Source: Hyposmocoma kahamanoa (taxonomy: Eukaryota > Arthropoda > Insecta > Lepidoptera > Cosmopterigidae). Taken from it: 64,000 bases of DNA. Numbering within the stretch: the first letter of the stretch is position 1; each line of letters opens with the position of its first letter. The position numbers and the translations under genes were made by a program. Under the pieces are notes generated by a model. It saw nothing but the letters and a program-made list of their open reading frames with translations, had not been told where the DNA came from and did no database searches. This document shows positions 44,833-55,376 of the stretch, piece by piece. The stretch is from contig NW_020654810.1 of the NCBI RefSeq assembly GCF_003589595.1, positions 24,575,257 to 24,639,256 on the forward strand, written 5' to 3'.

Positions 44833-45058
44833 TTTGAGAATCAGTACAGAGTACTAAAAAGTCGACCTCAAAAGTCACGGAATTACATCTATTCGCCAAG
44901 TTTTCTTGAAATCGGTTACCGGAAAGTGAGCGAAAGCTTAGAGATGAAATATTTTGTTGAAATTGTTTAGTTGAAAAAATTGAGATACGCTCTTTCCCAC
45001 AAAAAAAATCATCAAAATTGGTTCACAAATCGCGTAACAAAAAAAAGACGGTTAAAAA
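44833..45058 (-). repeat. family D repeat
   Basis: Plus-strand CAGTACAGAGTACTAAAAAG, TCGACCTCAAAAGTCACGGA, GAAATCGGTTACCGGAAAG, CATCAAAATTGGTTCACAAA and CGCGTAACAAAAAAAAGACG. The 103-codon open frame over it is Lys/Phe-rich and lies in repeat DNA. Confidence 0.7.
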
Positions 45059-45519
45059 TGAACAAGATATTCTTTGTAATTAGAGATCTATTCACGTTTA
45101 TCATTTACAATATTTATCTTGAAATATTTTCATGGATTTTTTTCATACAAGTACAAAGAAGCCGTATAATAACATTTTGTATAAAGTTTTTGTTTCACAA
45201 TAGGCTTAAACCTCGCAAATGGAAAATTTTCAGTATCAACAGGAATCTTATTATAGAAGCATATACTTTCCCCGTTAAATGAATTTTGTCGCTTACCAAA
45301 CAACGCCGCTCATGTCAATTTGAGTAATTTTACATGTAGTTCTACATATATTACTGTATAAAACATTTTTTAAGGCGAGGCATTTCAATGACAGCCTAGA
45401 TTTTAGGTGAGATGTGGAGGTCGCACCTAGCATCCTGCGATCTACTCGCTGTAAATTAATATGAATAAAATAATAACAGATATTTGACAGAGATTTTCCT
45501 GTGGTGTCCGGCTTAGAAT

Positions 45520-45955
45520 AGAACCACCCCTTCACTTCCCGTGGGTGTCGTACAAGGCGACAAATGGATCAACAACAAGCAATGAGGATGGGCAACAGCG
45601 TCTTCGAGTACACCTGCACTCAAAATACGACCGCCAACCCGCCTGCCAAGCGCGGTGATTGTGGCAAACACCAAAAACCATGGCGAAAATAATAAAATCA
45701 AGACCTCTAGTCCCAGGCGGCTACGCTATTCCTGGTTACGGTAGCGGTCACGGTAACGTTGGGGCAAGGGGTGCTAAAGTTAGCCCCGGCAGAGATCTGG
45801 CTACCAAAACCAACGACGCGGCGTGGGCAGACCATCCACAAGGTGGACTGATGATCTAGTGATAGTTGCGGGAATCCGCAGGATGCAAGCGGCGCAGGGC
45901 AGGTCTATGTTCACCAGTCATCACCGGACATCTTTTGGCTGAAGTGATGATAATA
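45520..45955 (+). pseudogene. internally deleted RTE-like element (5' part joined to 3' end)
   Basis: The first part (to about 45825) has GGCGGCTACGCTATTCCTGG, GTAACGTTGGGGCAAGGGG and TTAGCCCCGGC, which read GGYAIPGYGSGHGNVGARGA in frame. I associate it with the 5' region of lepidopteran RTE elements. It runs straight into a C-terminal piece: GRPSTRWTDDLVIVAGIRR, MQAAQG and a GAAGTGATGATAATAACAG-type tail (45937-45955). A deletion between the two would leave a short non-autonomous derivative. The 5' assignment is from memory of such elements, so less sure than the 3' end. Confidence 0.55.
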
Positions 45956-45984
45956 ACAGATACCGTGGATGACCCGCCACACCA

Positions 45985-46300
45985 ATGTTTGCATTTGAGG
46001 AACTCAAGATAAAGTATGCATAGCGTTTGTCTTCAATTTGCATGCAACGTGTGATACGCTATTTTGGGCACGTGACATGTACTGTAATATTTGATGGTGA
46101 CGGGGAAGATGGAGGGAAAGAGACCTAGGGTCAGGAGTCCCAAAAGGTGGTCGGATCAGATATCCTAACAACTGGAGCTACCTGTCAGCGCCGCACTACA
46201 TCACGGGACTGAGTGCAACCGATGGAGGCAAATGGTTGGCAGGATGCAGTGGAGTTACGATCTTCAGCAGTGAGGAAGAAGAAGAAGAAGAAGAAGAAAA
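45985..46300 (+). pseudogene. second RTE-type C-terminus with (GAA)n tail
   Basis: EELKIKYA-stop-RLSSICMQRVIRYFGH, then VTGKMEGKRPRVRSPKRWSD, QI, and TECNRWRQMVGRMQWSYDLQ in shifted frames. The RRxxGxxPxRWxDQI pattern is that of RTE-like C-termini but of a different subfamily from the piece before it. Ends at 46274-46298 in GAAGAAGAAGAAG, its own tail. Confidence 0.6.
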
Positions 46301-46509
46301 AGAATAACAGATAGACAGCGGAGAAAATTTCACACACATTCTACGTCCGATGGCGACTAATGGGGCAGCGGGCGGATGTTAAACTGCTGAGCAATTCTCA
46401 AATTTTAGAATAAATGTGAATTTAATAACGACGGGGCTTCAGCTGAAAACTAAAATTTAGCAAGTTCTTTGTAGTATTTAAAGAGAAATCTTTCCAAATA
46501 TAAATTATG

Positions 46510-46772
46510 TACATATTTAGCATCAGTAGAGCTCCTTGTGAAAGAGTTCGTCCAGGGAAGTACTGCCACCTTACCAATTTCCGCCGCCAAGCAGTAATGT
46601 TAGCATCACTGCGTTCCGTTTTGGAAGGGAAAGGGTGCAGGCGAAATTGCAGGCACATTAGACTTGTCAACTTATGTCTCATGGTGACGGGCGCAGTGGC
46701 ACTGCAACTGTTATCGACAGGCGTGTAGCTCAGGCGCACGACTCGTTCGTACCGTTAATTGCTATTATAAAA
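46510..46772 (-). repeat. family A, full length
   Basis: Plus-strand AGTAGAGCTCCTTGTGAAAG, AGTTCGTCCAGGGAAGTACT, TTCCGCCGCCAAGCAGTAAT, TTATGTCTCATGGTGACGGG, GGCACTGCAACTGTTATCGA, CAGGCGCACGACTCGTTCGT. A short internal deletion lies in the AGATCTTTGCGATTTAAAGC part. A good reference copy. Confidence 0.85.
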
Positions 46773-47145
46773 TAAAAGATATTAAATTAGGTTAAATAAT
46801 TTGTTTTATGATTTTATTTTAGCCTGTTTGCAGGATTTTATACGATCGGATAAAGTACATCCTTATCGTGTAACAAATTAGCTCATTCTTAAGACAATAT
46901 CCTTTGGTGTATCGTATATTTTGCAAGACCGTTATTTAACAGTAAATGCCTAAAACCATTTCATCTAGCAAAATAGTTTTTCCCGCTACTCCTACTCCAG
47001 TGTACCTTAAAACATTGTCAATAATTAGATGCTCTATTTATGGATAAGAAATAATTGTTTGTGCGCTGGTTTTATCACTTTTATTGATATTCACGTTGTG
47101 TTACGTTCAAAAGTAAAATCATCAATTTTCGACTTTTTTTAATAG
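46773..47145. other. unassigned AT-rich DNA
   Basis: No gene or repeat recognised. Confidence 0.4.
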
Positions 47146-47475
47146 TGTAATGGGTATACACGTAGCGAGGGAGGGTGAAGAAAGACGCTTGGAGTCTCCA
47201 AATATTCAACAACGTTTATTGAAGTGGAAGCCGCAGGCAGCGACTGACGATAAAGAACGAGAATTCTATGAGCTTTCATCCAAGTATCCCACCCGGTGAA
47301 AGTACTGAAGTGCCACTCATAGGTCCTATGGTTCGATACAAAGCAATTTTCTTTAATAACTTATACGGTAATTTTGTGAACACTTCGATAGCGCGTTCTA
47401 TTTTGATCGCAATGCCAGCTAGCGTCAAGGCGAGGTTACTAATATTTCTTGTGTGACAGTCACCCCCTCAGGATC
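47146..47475 (-). mobile_element. probable LTR of a gypsy-like retrotransposon with polypurine tract
   Basis: Minus strand: a purine run (CTGAGGGGG) directly before TGACTGTCACAC at 47462, then about 315 bp ending CCATTACA at 47146. An AATAAA lies at the minus-strand position matching plus 47213-47218. TG at one end, CA at the other, an upstream G-run and an internal AATAAA are the signs of a 3' LTR. Just upstream, the minus strand has TGGAAACCTAAGAAGCTGG and GGGACGCCTCCGGATCCTG, which I associate with the 3' coding end of lepidopteran gypsy elements. No second LTR or pol domain is in the window. Confidence 0.45.
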
Positions 47476-47960
47476 CGGAGGCGTCCCGACGAGGAATCTG
47501 CTTCCAGCTTCTTAGGTTTCCATTGACTAATTGAACGGGTTCTGTATTAATACGCTGGCGAGAGCTTCGGCTAGGGACCTTGCGAGGTCGTACATTAATA
47601 AATTTAATATAAATAATATGTGCCACACATCCGCACCAATTGCCTTGTCGCTAACTAGGGAATTCCGTAGGGAATACAGTCTACTTCCCAGAATATCCAG
47701 ACCAGCAGCTTGATTTTGATTGTCTCTCCCGATCGGAAACTGCGTCTTTTTCGAGTCGAGACGCGTAATTGCGATTCACAACTGGCAGATCGGAAGCTTT
47801 TGACATTTCTAATCGGAACAATAGTTGAATTAACTCACAAATTAGAAAGATACAGTAGGAATAAGGTTCATCTTCTCGCTCAGAAACCCATCTGATTTCG
47901 AGACTACCCGATCGGATCGATCCCGTTTTGAATTAAAATGAGCGCGCAGAACCAATTTGC
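47476..47960 (-). other. possible internal remnant of the LTR element, otherwise unassigned
   Basis: The minus strand has an open stretch (about 47715-47535) without a recognised domain, next to the putative LTR. It could be the last part of pol or unrelated DNA. Confidence 0.25.
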
Positions 47961-47971
47961 CATTTGCAAAA

Positions 47972-48172
47972 ACTGCCTCAGTGACCGAACGTTTACCATG
48001 ACGGTTTGCCGCGCAAAGGTCCCGGATTCGATTCCCGGGCCTAGATAAATTTCGCCTACGTTTATTTATCTCGTGAGTTTGGGTGTAATTTGTGGTTGTC
48101 TATCTGTGTGTCCATGGCAACAGCGATAAAGGGTTTCCCTAGTGCGGGACTAGAAAAAGTCAGTGTGTGCGT
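47972..48172 (+). mobile_element. family B SINE
   Basis: ACTGCCTCAGTGACCGAACG, TTACCATGACGGTTTGCCGC, GATTCGATTCCCGGG (mutated B box), full body and GCGGGACTAGAAAAAGTCAG near the end. Confidence 0.8.
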
Positions 48173-48328
48173 AAAAAAAATTGTAAAGTTGTCAAGTAAG
48201 TAATTACCCATTAGACCTTCAACTCACCAGATGGATGGTGGGTTGTATCTACAATTCCTTTCCTGGACGTCTGGCAAATTCTTTCACAACGACGGCAAGC
48301 ATTATAGTGTATGCCATTGATACGATGT

Positions 48329-48645
48329 GTCAAAGTCAAATAATCATTTATTCCATAGGTAGAATCTTTACACTTGAAAACGTCATTTTTTAAGTTACAC
48401 TGCTCGTTCACTAAGCTAACCTCCCTGAGAAGAACGAGCAAGAAACTCTAGTGATTGCTTGAAAATATTTGAGTAAATTTACTGTGATGTCATAGTCATA
48501 ATACCAGTCCCCTTAAAGAAACCCGAGAACCTAACTAGTACAACGCCTATTCACTCAGGCCTCAAGAAGGTCTAAGTTAAAGCATTCAGGGAATAACTAT
48601 GTAGGCATATAATTCCACTCCATATTCGTACGTCATATAAATGTG
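48329..48645 (-). pseudogene. LINE remnants: 3' UTR then REWN-type C-terminus
   Basis: 48329-48540 reverses a LINE 3' end (AAATAATCATTTATTCCATA, GGTAGAATCTTTACACTTGA, GAACGAGCAAGAAACTCTAG) and matches 61365-61440 and 61785-61870. 48541-48645 on the minus strand reads EWNYMPT.LFPECFNLDLLE and VNRR, the same motif as REWNSLPADLFLERYNLDVF at 41605-41665. Two different LINE pieces lie side by side. Confidence 0.6.
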
Positions 48646-48676
48646 GAAGCGTAACGCTTCGTGCGGATCTTGGGTA

Positions 48677-49299
48677 TATCCGTACCCGCCCACGCGATGC
48701 GTTCCTCCTACCGCAAAATGGCGGCTATTTGGTTTTGCAAATTAGAAAAGCATTCAGTTTAAATACAAGTTTTTATAAATAAAAATTATTATTCTGTATT
48801 GCTAAATAAATACCGTCCGTACTACCAACAAAAACATCTCAAATAAAATGCAGTAATACACCGCAAATACTGCACTTAAAAAGCACTAATGAAATTTTTG
48901 GTGTACTTGGATAAATATGATAATATTCCGTTTGAGTGGTTCTAACGTTTACCATGAAATTACTCCTTAACGTATAGTTTATAAACATTTATATTCAGGG
49001 TAAGCTTAAAAAACGTTACTTACGCTATGTTTTCAATAAATAAACACCGAAATCACCAGCCCAACAATAACACTCACACGATTGTCGTGACGTATTTTTG
49101 AAGTTGTTTATTTTTTTTAAATGACAGACCCAGGCATTAAAAACATTATGGTTTGCTAGAGTAGTTACCGAAATAGCAATTAATATTAGTTCTTTTACCT
49201 GTTATAACTTCGATATCCGATAAATCGGTGTAAAATCATCACCGGCACCTCTAGGTGTGGTATGCGTCTACGGCTACATGTATCGCGTGAGCGGATAAG
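48677..49299 (+). mobile_element. element E (TIR element), copy 1
   Basis: About 620 bp, noncoding. Left end TATCCG...CCACGCGATGCG, disturbed by a short insertion. Right end TATCGCGTGAGCGGATAAG, the inverted partner. The interior (ACCGCAAAATGGCGGCTATT, GGTTCTAACGTTTACCATGA, GATATCCGATAAATCGG, ATCACCGGCACCTC) is nearly identical to the other two copies. A DNA transposon derivative without transposase. The target duplication is unclear; TA on both sides would fit. Confidence 0.8.
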
Positions 49300-49774
49300 G
49301 GTGTAACCCTAGCCTATATTTAGTTGTTCAATGATAGAAGGAGGATAGCGGAATTCTTTTATGCAATTCGGTCGCACACACTCCCGTTTTGTGACTTTAT
49401 GAAAACGACTGTGAAGAACAACCAACTCGTTTTTGTTCCTCGTATTAATGTTATGTCTATCACTATTGTTTATAAAAAATAACTGATCGTAACCTTAATA
49501 ATATTTTCATGAATATTTTCGGTTTGTAATTTGCCCAAACACTTCTCTTCTACAGGACTAAAATTCTATTAATGTTGGCGGCATTTCCCTAAAGCAATAT
49601 GCCTTTAATCCTTTTTTCTAAAAGGTACAGGTAGGAAGATAAAGATAACAAAGTAACTAAAAAATAAAAAAATATATGTGCAAGTAAATATTTTCGTAGA
49701 ATTACTTTCCTTTGTTGTTAAGCTTTCGTAAAAGAACTTTTTTTTAAATAAGCTTCTCCGGATCTTAAAAAAGA
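49300..49774. other. unassigned DNA
   Basis: No gene or repeat recognised. Confidence 0.4.
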
Positions 49775-50075
49775 CAGACGTAGAACTCCTTTCAAAATTT
49801 CGTCCAGGGAAGTACTGCCAGCATACTTATTTTTGCCACCAAGCAGTAATGTGAATATAAGTGATTACTGCGTTCCGGTTTTAAAGGGTACGGGTACTGG
49901 TGAAATTACAGGCACATGGGACTTGTTAACTTATGTCTCTGAGCGACAGGCGCAGTGGCATTGTCCCTCAGATCTTTGCAATTTAAAGCTCTGAGTGTCA
50001 CTGGAACTGCTAGGTGTGTTGTTCAACACCACGCACACCACTTGTTCGTCATTTGGTATCATAAAAAAGATATGT
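49775..50075 (-). repeat. family A, full length
   Basis: Plus-strand GTAGAACTCCTTTCAAAATT, TCGTCCAGGGAAGTACTGCC, CCAAGCAGTAATGTGAATAT, AATTACAGGCACATGGGACT, AATTTAAAGCTCTGAGTGTC, TTCGTCATTTGGTATCATAA. All landmarks present, so it is one of the best copies. Confidence 0.85.
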
Positions 50076-50184
50076 TTCATGTAGTATTGTTTTTACGACA
50101 CGGCTTTGTTGCACTCAAGAGCACGTATTTAGTATAAAAAGTTAGTTTCTCTATAAGTTTTAAACTTAGCAAATGGAAAAATAT

Positions 50185-50562
50185 CGGCTTCTTTCGATTT
50201 CTATGGAATCCGCTCATCAGATTCTGAGTTCTTGGTGACAATGAGACTGTTACGGACTCCTTCGTACATTTTATATTTTTATTTCTGGTTGCCTTTTTGG
50301 TTGGTATTTGTTGATTAAACGTATTGTGTCAAGTGAAAAGTTTTTACGAAATAAAAGCGACTTTTATTTGCGGAAAAATTTGTGATTGTTGAAACGTACT
50401 CAGAACAGCATCAGGCATCACCCTTTCAAACAAATGAAGAATTTTCAAAATCGGTCCGTAATTGTTGGAGAAATTGGTGATTACACGGACATGCCTGTAA
50501 AATTTGAGGACTTCGTTCGATTTTTATGGGATCTTGTTATCAGATTCTGACTTGGTGACAAT
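50185..50562 (-). repeat. family F repeat, copy 2, left part
   Basis: ATTTCTATGGAATCCGCTCA, TGACAATGAGACTGTTACGG, CAGAACAGCATCAGGCATC, ACACGGACATGCCTGTAAAA and CTTGGTGACAAT, at which point the LINE begins. The right part resumes at 52468. Confidence 0.7.
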
Positions 50563-52467
50563 CAGTGCCTGTGTCTTTAATAAATGTGTTGATGATGGTG
50601 TCTTTCCTGACCTCATGAAGCAAAGTAAAGTTGTTCCACTTTCCAAATCTGGTAGTATTTCAGACCCCACCAATTTCAGACCTATATCAATAAATAATAA
50701 ATAAATAACGCGCACACTCAACATAGCCCCGCACTAGGTAAACCCTGTGTCGCGGGTGCCATGGACACACATGTAGACAACCACAAATTATACCCAAACT
50801 CACGAGAGAAATAATTGTAGGCCATACAAACATTTCTCCCGGCCCGGGAATCGAACCTGGGACTTCTGCGTGGCAGTCCGGCATGGTAACCGTTCGGCCA
50901 CGGAGGCAGTTAATATATACAATACTACCAACTCTCAGGAAAATATTTGAAAAAATATTCTAAATCAGATGTGTGCACATTTTTATAGTAATAACTTAAT
51001 GTCTCCTAAACAATTTGGTTTCACTCGGGGTCGCTCCACAACCGATGCTGGTGTCGAGTAGATTAATCATATATTTGATGCATGAGAAGTCTCACATGAT
51101 GCTATTGGTGTATTCTGTGACCTTTCCAAAGCTTTAGATTGTGTGCACCATGATACACTGGTCAGGAAACTTCGCCATTGTGGTGCGGCGGGACGTGATC
51201 TCGACCTTCTTAAATCGTATTTGCGGTAGGGTACAGAGGGTCGATGTTAACGGTACGAGATCATCAGGGTCTGCATGGGTGTCACTCAAGGTTCAATTCT
51301 AGGCCCATTTTTGTTTTTTATATTAATGACTTACCTAGCCTCATGGAGTGTATTAAACATGAGATAGTATTGTTTGCTGATGATACTTCTTTATTATTTA
51401 AAGTTAATAGGTACCAATGTTCCTACGACGATGTGAAAAATGCTATATCTAAAGTAGTTGATTGGTTTGCTGTTAATAACCTACTCCTTAATGAGAAAAA
51501 AACAAAATGTGTGAAATTTACATTACCCAATGTTAGAGATGGTTACAAACATTGTAGTTAGAAACGAAAAATTGAATCTTATGGATACAATTGTATTTCT
51601 AGGCATAACGTTAGATGTTGAATTGCAATGGGGTCCCCGTATAAGTAAGTTATCAAAACGGCTCGGCTCTGCAGTGTACGCGATTAAATCAATACGGAAA
51701 CTTTCAGACGTCGGTACCGCTAGATTGGTTTACTTCAGCTACTTTCACAGTCTAATGACATACGGCATTTTGCTTTGGGGTAATGCCGTCGATATCATAG
51801 AATCTTTGTCCTGCAGAAACGTGCGGTTAAGGCAATTTACAATCTGGGCCCCAAAGGTGATACTCTCATCATCAATCAATCAATTTCAATCATTGAGAGA
51901 TAAGTTAAAGGAAATTAACATTCTTGCACTAGCCTGTACTGTGTACATGTATGAAAATGTATTTATGTTAAAAGGAATAGTAATTTATTTATGAAAAGTA
52001 GTGACCGACATAACATTAATACGAGGAATAAAAATAAACTAGCTCTTCTTGATAGTCGTGTTCACAAATTCATTTAAGGGGCAATGTATACGCTTCTATA
52101 ACAAGATTCCGGTTGATATACAAAATTTGCCTTTCACGAGGTTTAAAACTATAGTGAAGCAAAAACTTTATACTAAAGGTTATTATACAACTTCTGCGTA
52201 CTTGGATGACAAAAATCCGTGGTAGTAACCCGTTTAGTTCATGGAGGTAGTCTCGATCTCTGATGTTTCAAAACAAAAAAAAATATATTGTAAATGTTGA
52301 ATGTGTGAAAATGTTATTTACAAAGAGCAACCCCTAGAGTTTCTTGCTCATTCTTCTCAGGGGAATCTGCCTTACGAATGAGCGGTAGAGTTTAATATTG
52401 TGACGATTTCAAGTGTAATAATACTTACCTATGAAATAATGATTATTTTGAATTTGAATTTCAATTT
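50563..52467 (+). mobile_element. 5'-truncated CR1/L2-like LINE inserted in family F
   Basis: It starts inside the RT (VFNKCVDDGVFPDLMKQSKV, NFRPISI), is interrupted by a SINE (50692-50909), and continues PKQFGFTRGRSTTDAGV, AIGVFCDLSKALDCVHHDTL, GVTQGSILGPFL, FYINDLPSL, the catalytic FADD (51374-51385), NNLLLNEKKTKCV, VFLGITLDVELQWGPRISKL, YFHSLMTYGILLWGN and, at the end, RFYNKIPVDIQNLPF to YLDDKNPW-stop (about 52227). The 3' UTR ends in TTTGAATTTGAATTT. Frameshifts near 51195, 51295 and 51560 and several stops show decay, yet the last 390 bp nearly match 11636-12013. Confidence 0.9.
50692..50909 (-). mobile_element. family B SINE nested in the LINE
   Basis: Full-length minus-strand copy: AACATAGCCCCGCACTAGGT, CCATGGACACACATGTAGAC, GGAATCGAACCTGGGAC (B box reversed), GTAACCGTTCGGCCACGGAG. 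It splits the LINE between FRPISI and the following RT segment, so it landed after the LINE. Confidence 0.9.
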
Positions 52468-52600
52468 GGGACTACCACGAAAGTTTGGGTCTACCCTTTC
52501 AAACAAAAAAAGAATTTTCGAAATCGGTCCACAATTGACGGAAATATCTGAAAACATACGAACAAAAAAAAAATTATGACTGTCAAAACTCTAACGCAAA
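52468..52600 (-). repeat. family F repeat, copy 2, right part
   Basis: GGGACTACCACGAAAG, then TTTCAAACAAAAAAAGAATT, CGAAATCGGTCCACAATTG, GAAAACATACGAACAAAAA. It continues the sequence cut at 50562, as the uninterrupted copy at 24811 shows. Confidence 0.75.
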
Positions 52601-54238
52601 AAGATTATTGTAATGAAAATGAACATTTTCATAATCAAACTTCATTACCATTTCCCCTTCACTACATCGTGTTCGGCCAGTAAATAAAATATACTGTATA
52701 TAGGCAGACAGCTTCAATTTGCACTAAGTGTCAGCGCCAATAACTCAGACCACTAATGGGCCATCCAGACCAGTTATAGAGGATCTTATGTCTCTCTCGC
52801 TCATTGAGAGCCTGGATGACGTTTGTATCAGCTATCTATTTATTACTACTTGTATATACTTAAAATACAATGACGGAGATAAATATTTTCTCTTTGTTTT
52901 CTATAAGCCTTAGAAATAAAAAGGAAAATAAAAAAAAATCCATTAAAACCTTTTTGTTCACAACATTATGGCGCGAAGAAAAACCACATAATTTCTAATA
53001 ACTCTCTAATTATAAAAACGGTCATTTTGCAGAATACTATTCTATTTTCAAAAAACATTAAAAAACACGCAATATCAATTCGAAATAATCATTTCTTCAT
53101 TTATTCAACAAAATGTCCGTTTATCTAAAAGAGATTCAAAATGGTGGATTTTATTTCGCGTCATAATGATGTGAACATAAGGTTTTGTTCGTCCAAGCAA
53201 CATCAACTATGTTTAGCAAGGATTATACTTGAAAAATGGTTATTATAGAAGAGATACAACATGAACAGTAGTTAGGTCTCGCTGAACAAAAAAGCCGAGT
53301 GTTTATGACAGCCGTAATTTTGTCGCCCCCGCGTTACTCGTTGGAACTTTTTGTTAAGTTATAATTACATATTTATACAATTTTTGAACATAAGGTCAAC
53401 TTAGATACACAAATATACACTTTCATTTGAATAAATGCGTAAAAAGGAATAACGTAATTTGCTTACGAAAAGAGCAAAAAAATTTGCATACCAACGAAAA
53501 ACTCTCGTAAAATAAATATTAAAAACAGAACCAACAATTGTACCGAAAGCAATAAACAACCTCAAGCGGCAAAACTCAAAATAAACAGCTTCCCCTCGAT
53601 TCCCGAAAACCCTTTCATTAAAAGCAAACAATAAAGAAAAACCGCCGTGCTTAGAGAGCGTGGCACGTCACCATTTCCCACCACTCATCACGGGAAAGCA
53701 TTACTCTGCACTTTGCCTCCGTCAAGATGACGTGTACGCCGTAATGAATCAAGCTTCGTCACTTAACCCTGAAATCTAAGGGAATTTATTGCTGCTCTTT
53801 CATTATATTCCGTCCCGCAAAACCATAGTAGCGAACCATTGTTCACGCATCGAATCGGCTGAATTCGAAATGTGAATCAAGCTCGTTTGAATATTTAAAT
53901 GTGAACAGGAAGCGGATCGTGTATACGCAATAAAAACGGGTAATTATTTCTCAAACACTGAGGTTTTATTAAAATAAATGCCTAGACAAAAAAATTACAT
54001 ACTCATTCAGTATAAATTTGGATCACGGAGCTCGTGAATTCGGAAATATAATTCGTATAATAATACAGTTTCCAAGCTCTAGTTTTTTATGCCAATTTGC
54101 CTTCATGCGGTGGTTTTTCTTTTCCCCTTATCGTTTAAAAACAAATGTGTATTCTTTCTTTTCGCTGTTAATGACCAGAGAACATCGGTAAAAGAAAGAA
54201 ATGTAATAAAAATAATACGTACATAACATCTCGCCTGT
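52601..54238. other. unassigned AT-rich DNA
   Basis: About 1.6 kb with no family match and no convincing ORF. A minus-strand frame (53631-53401) is Phe/Tyr/Arg-rich and I take it as chance. This is the longest clean candidate for single-copy DNA. Confidence 0.4.
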
Positions 54239-54239
54239 G

Positions 54240-54395
54240 TTCCACGAAGGCACAACGTACAAGTCGTACGCCTGGTGTTAAGCGATACACCTGTAGCAGT
54301 TGCAGTGCCACGCAGAGCTTTAAATCACAAAGATTTGAGGGGCATTGCCACTGCACCCGTTACCCCGAGACATAAGTTCACAAGTCCCATAGTCT
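54240..54395 (+). repeat. family A 5' half
   Basis: CGTACGCCTGGTGTTAAGCG, CAGTTGCAGTGCCACGCAGA, GAGGGGCATTGCCACTGCAC, GAGACATAAGTTCACAAGTC. Confidence 0.75.
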
Positions 54396-54445
54396 AAATC
54401 CCGTTTTTTTTTTCAAACAAACAACGTTTTCAAAACGTTTTAAAT

Positions 54446-54522
54446 TCAAATATTTCTGTCGGCCTGGGAATCGAACCCTCCGCGTGGCAGACCAGAATGG
54501 TAACCGTTCGGCCATGGAGGCA
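54446..54522 (-). mobile_element. family B SINE, tRNA-like head only
   Basis: ATTTCTGTCGGCCTGGGAAT, then a deletion, CGTGGCAGACCAGAATGG and TAACCGTTCGGCCATGGAGG. The body is absent. Confidence 0.65.
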
Positions 54523-54689
54523 GGTTCATGGCAGGCCGATAAGTGTTACTCCCTAAGTCTGAGAGTTTGCTATTGATGCATACACTTCAACACAAAAAGT
54601 TAGATTTAAAACAAAACCATCTGCTACTCAACGCCAACAATCCATTTGTTTTAATCTAAGACTGGCTTGAGGGAATTAGGCCTTATTCA

Positions 54690-54895
54690 GAGTGACGGCG
54701 GGCGCGGGTGCGGACGCAGGAGCGTGTAAATCAAATGTACGTAGACGTCCGTTGTGTTCACAGCGGCCGCGTGCGCCGCGCGGGTAGATATTGGCTCGGT
54801 CTGCCTGTATCTTTCACTGTACTTGGTCTAGTGTCTGTTTGCGACTTCGACGTAAGAATCTACCCGCTCGTAGCCGCTTCGGCACTGTGAAATAG
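54690..54895 (-). repeat. repeat H, copy 2
   Basis: CAGAGTGACGGCGGGCGCGG, AGCGGCCGCG, CTGTATCTTTCACTGTACTT, GTCTAGTGTCTGTTTGCGAC and CTACCCGCTCGTAGCCGCTT. Inverted relative to 35060-35225, but with the same GC-rich end at the left. Confidence 0.5.
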
Positions 54896-55024
54896 AAGAC
54901 GCCATGAAAACGCCCTTTTACGGACATTCTTCTCTGACAAGGGTTACAACATGTAACATTGTTCGTCTTTATTTGTTACGAGATCTGTGTAAGATGTCTT
55001 CTGTAACTGCAGTAAAGTTCCTTG

Positions 55025-55190
55025 TTGTCCAAACCTATTTTTGCCGCCAACGTATAATGGGGCCATTATTGCGTTCCGGTTTTGAAGGGTAATAGTGCTG
55101 GTGATACTACACGAGAGATGCAGTGGCAGTCCTTTAGATAATTGCGAGTTAAAGCTCTGAGTCAAGTGGCACTGCAAACTGTTTTAAAAA
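55025..55190 (-). repeat. family A, internally deleted
   Basis: TTTTGCCGCCAACGTATAAT, TGCGTTCCGGTTTTGAAGGG, TAATAGTGCTGGTGATACTA, GAGATGCAGTGGCAG, AAAGCTCTGAGTCAAGTGGC. Confidence 0.7.
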
Positions 55191-55376
55191 AATTTATACA
55201 ATACAAACTACGAACACTTTGTAGTTCCCTCAAGAGAGACTAGATGGCGTTGATTAATTTTACATAAAGACCGAATCGCGATATTAAGATTTTTTTCTGT
55301 AATGATGACCATTCCGATCGAATTTTGATTACGTGATACAATCAACACGACTATTGGTATATCTGCGAGTTATGTG

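Noticed and set aside
44971..45282. 103-codon plus-strand frame
   Set aside because: Starts in a family D repeat; Lys/Phe/Ile-rich as expected from AT-rich chance translation.
46422..46739. 105-codon minus-strand frame
   Set aside because: It runs through a full-length family A repeat.
53401..53631. 76-codon minus-strand frame in otherwise clean DNA
   Set aside because: Composition (Phe, Tyr, Arg) is typical of chance frames in this base composition, with no motif or splice context.
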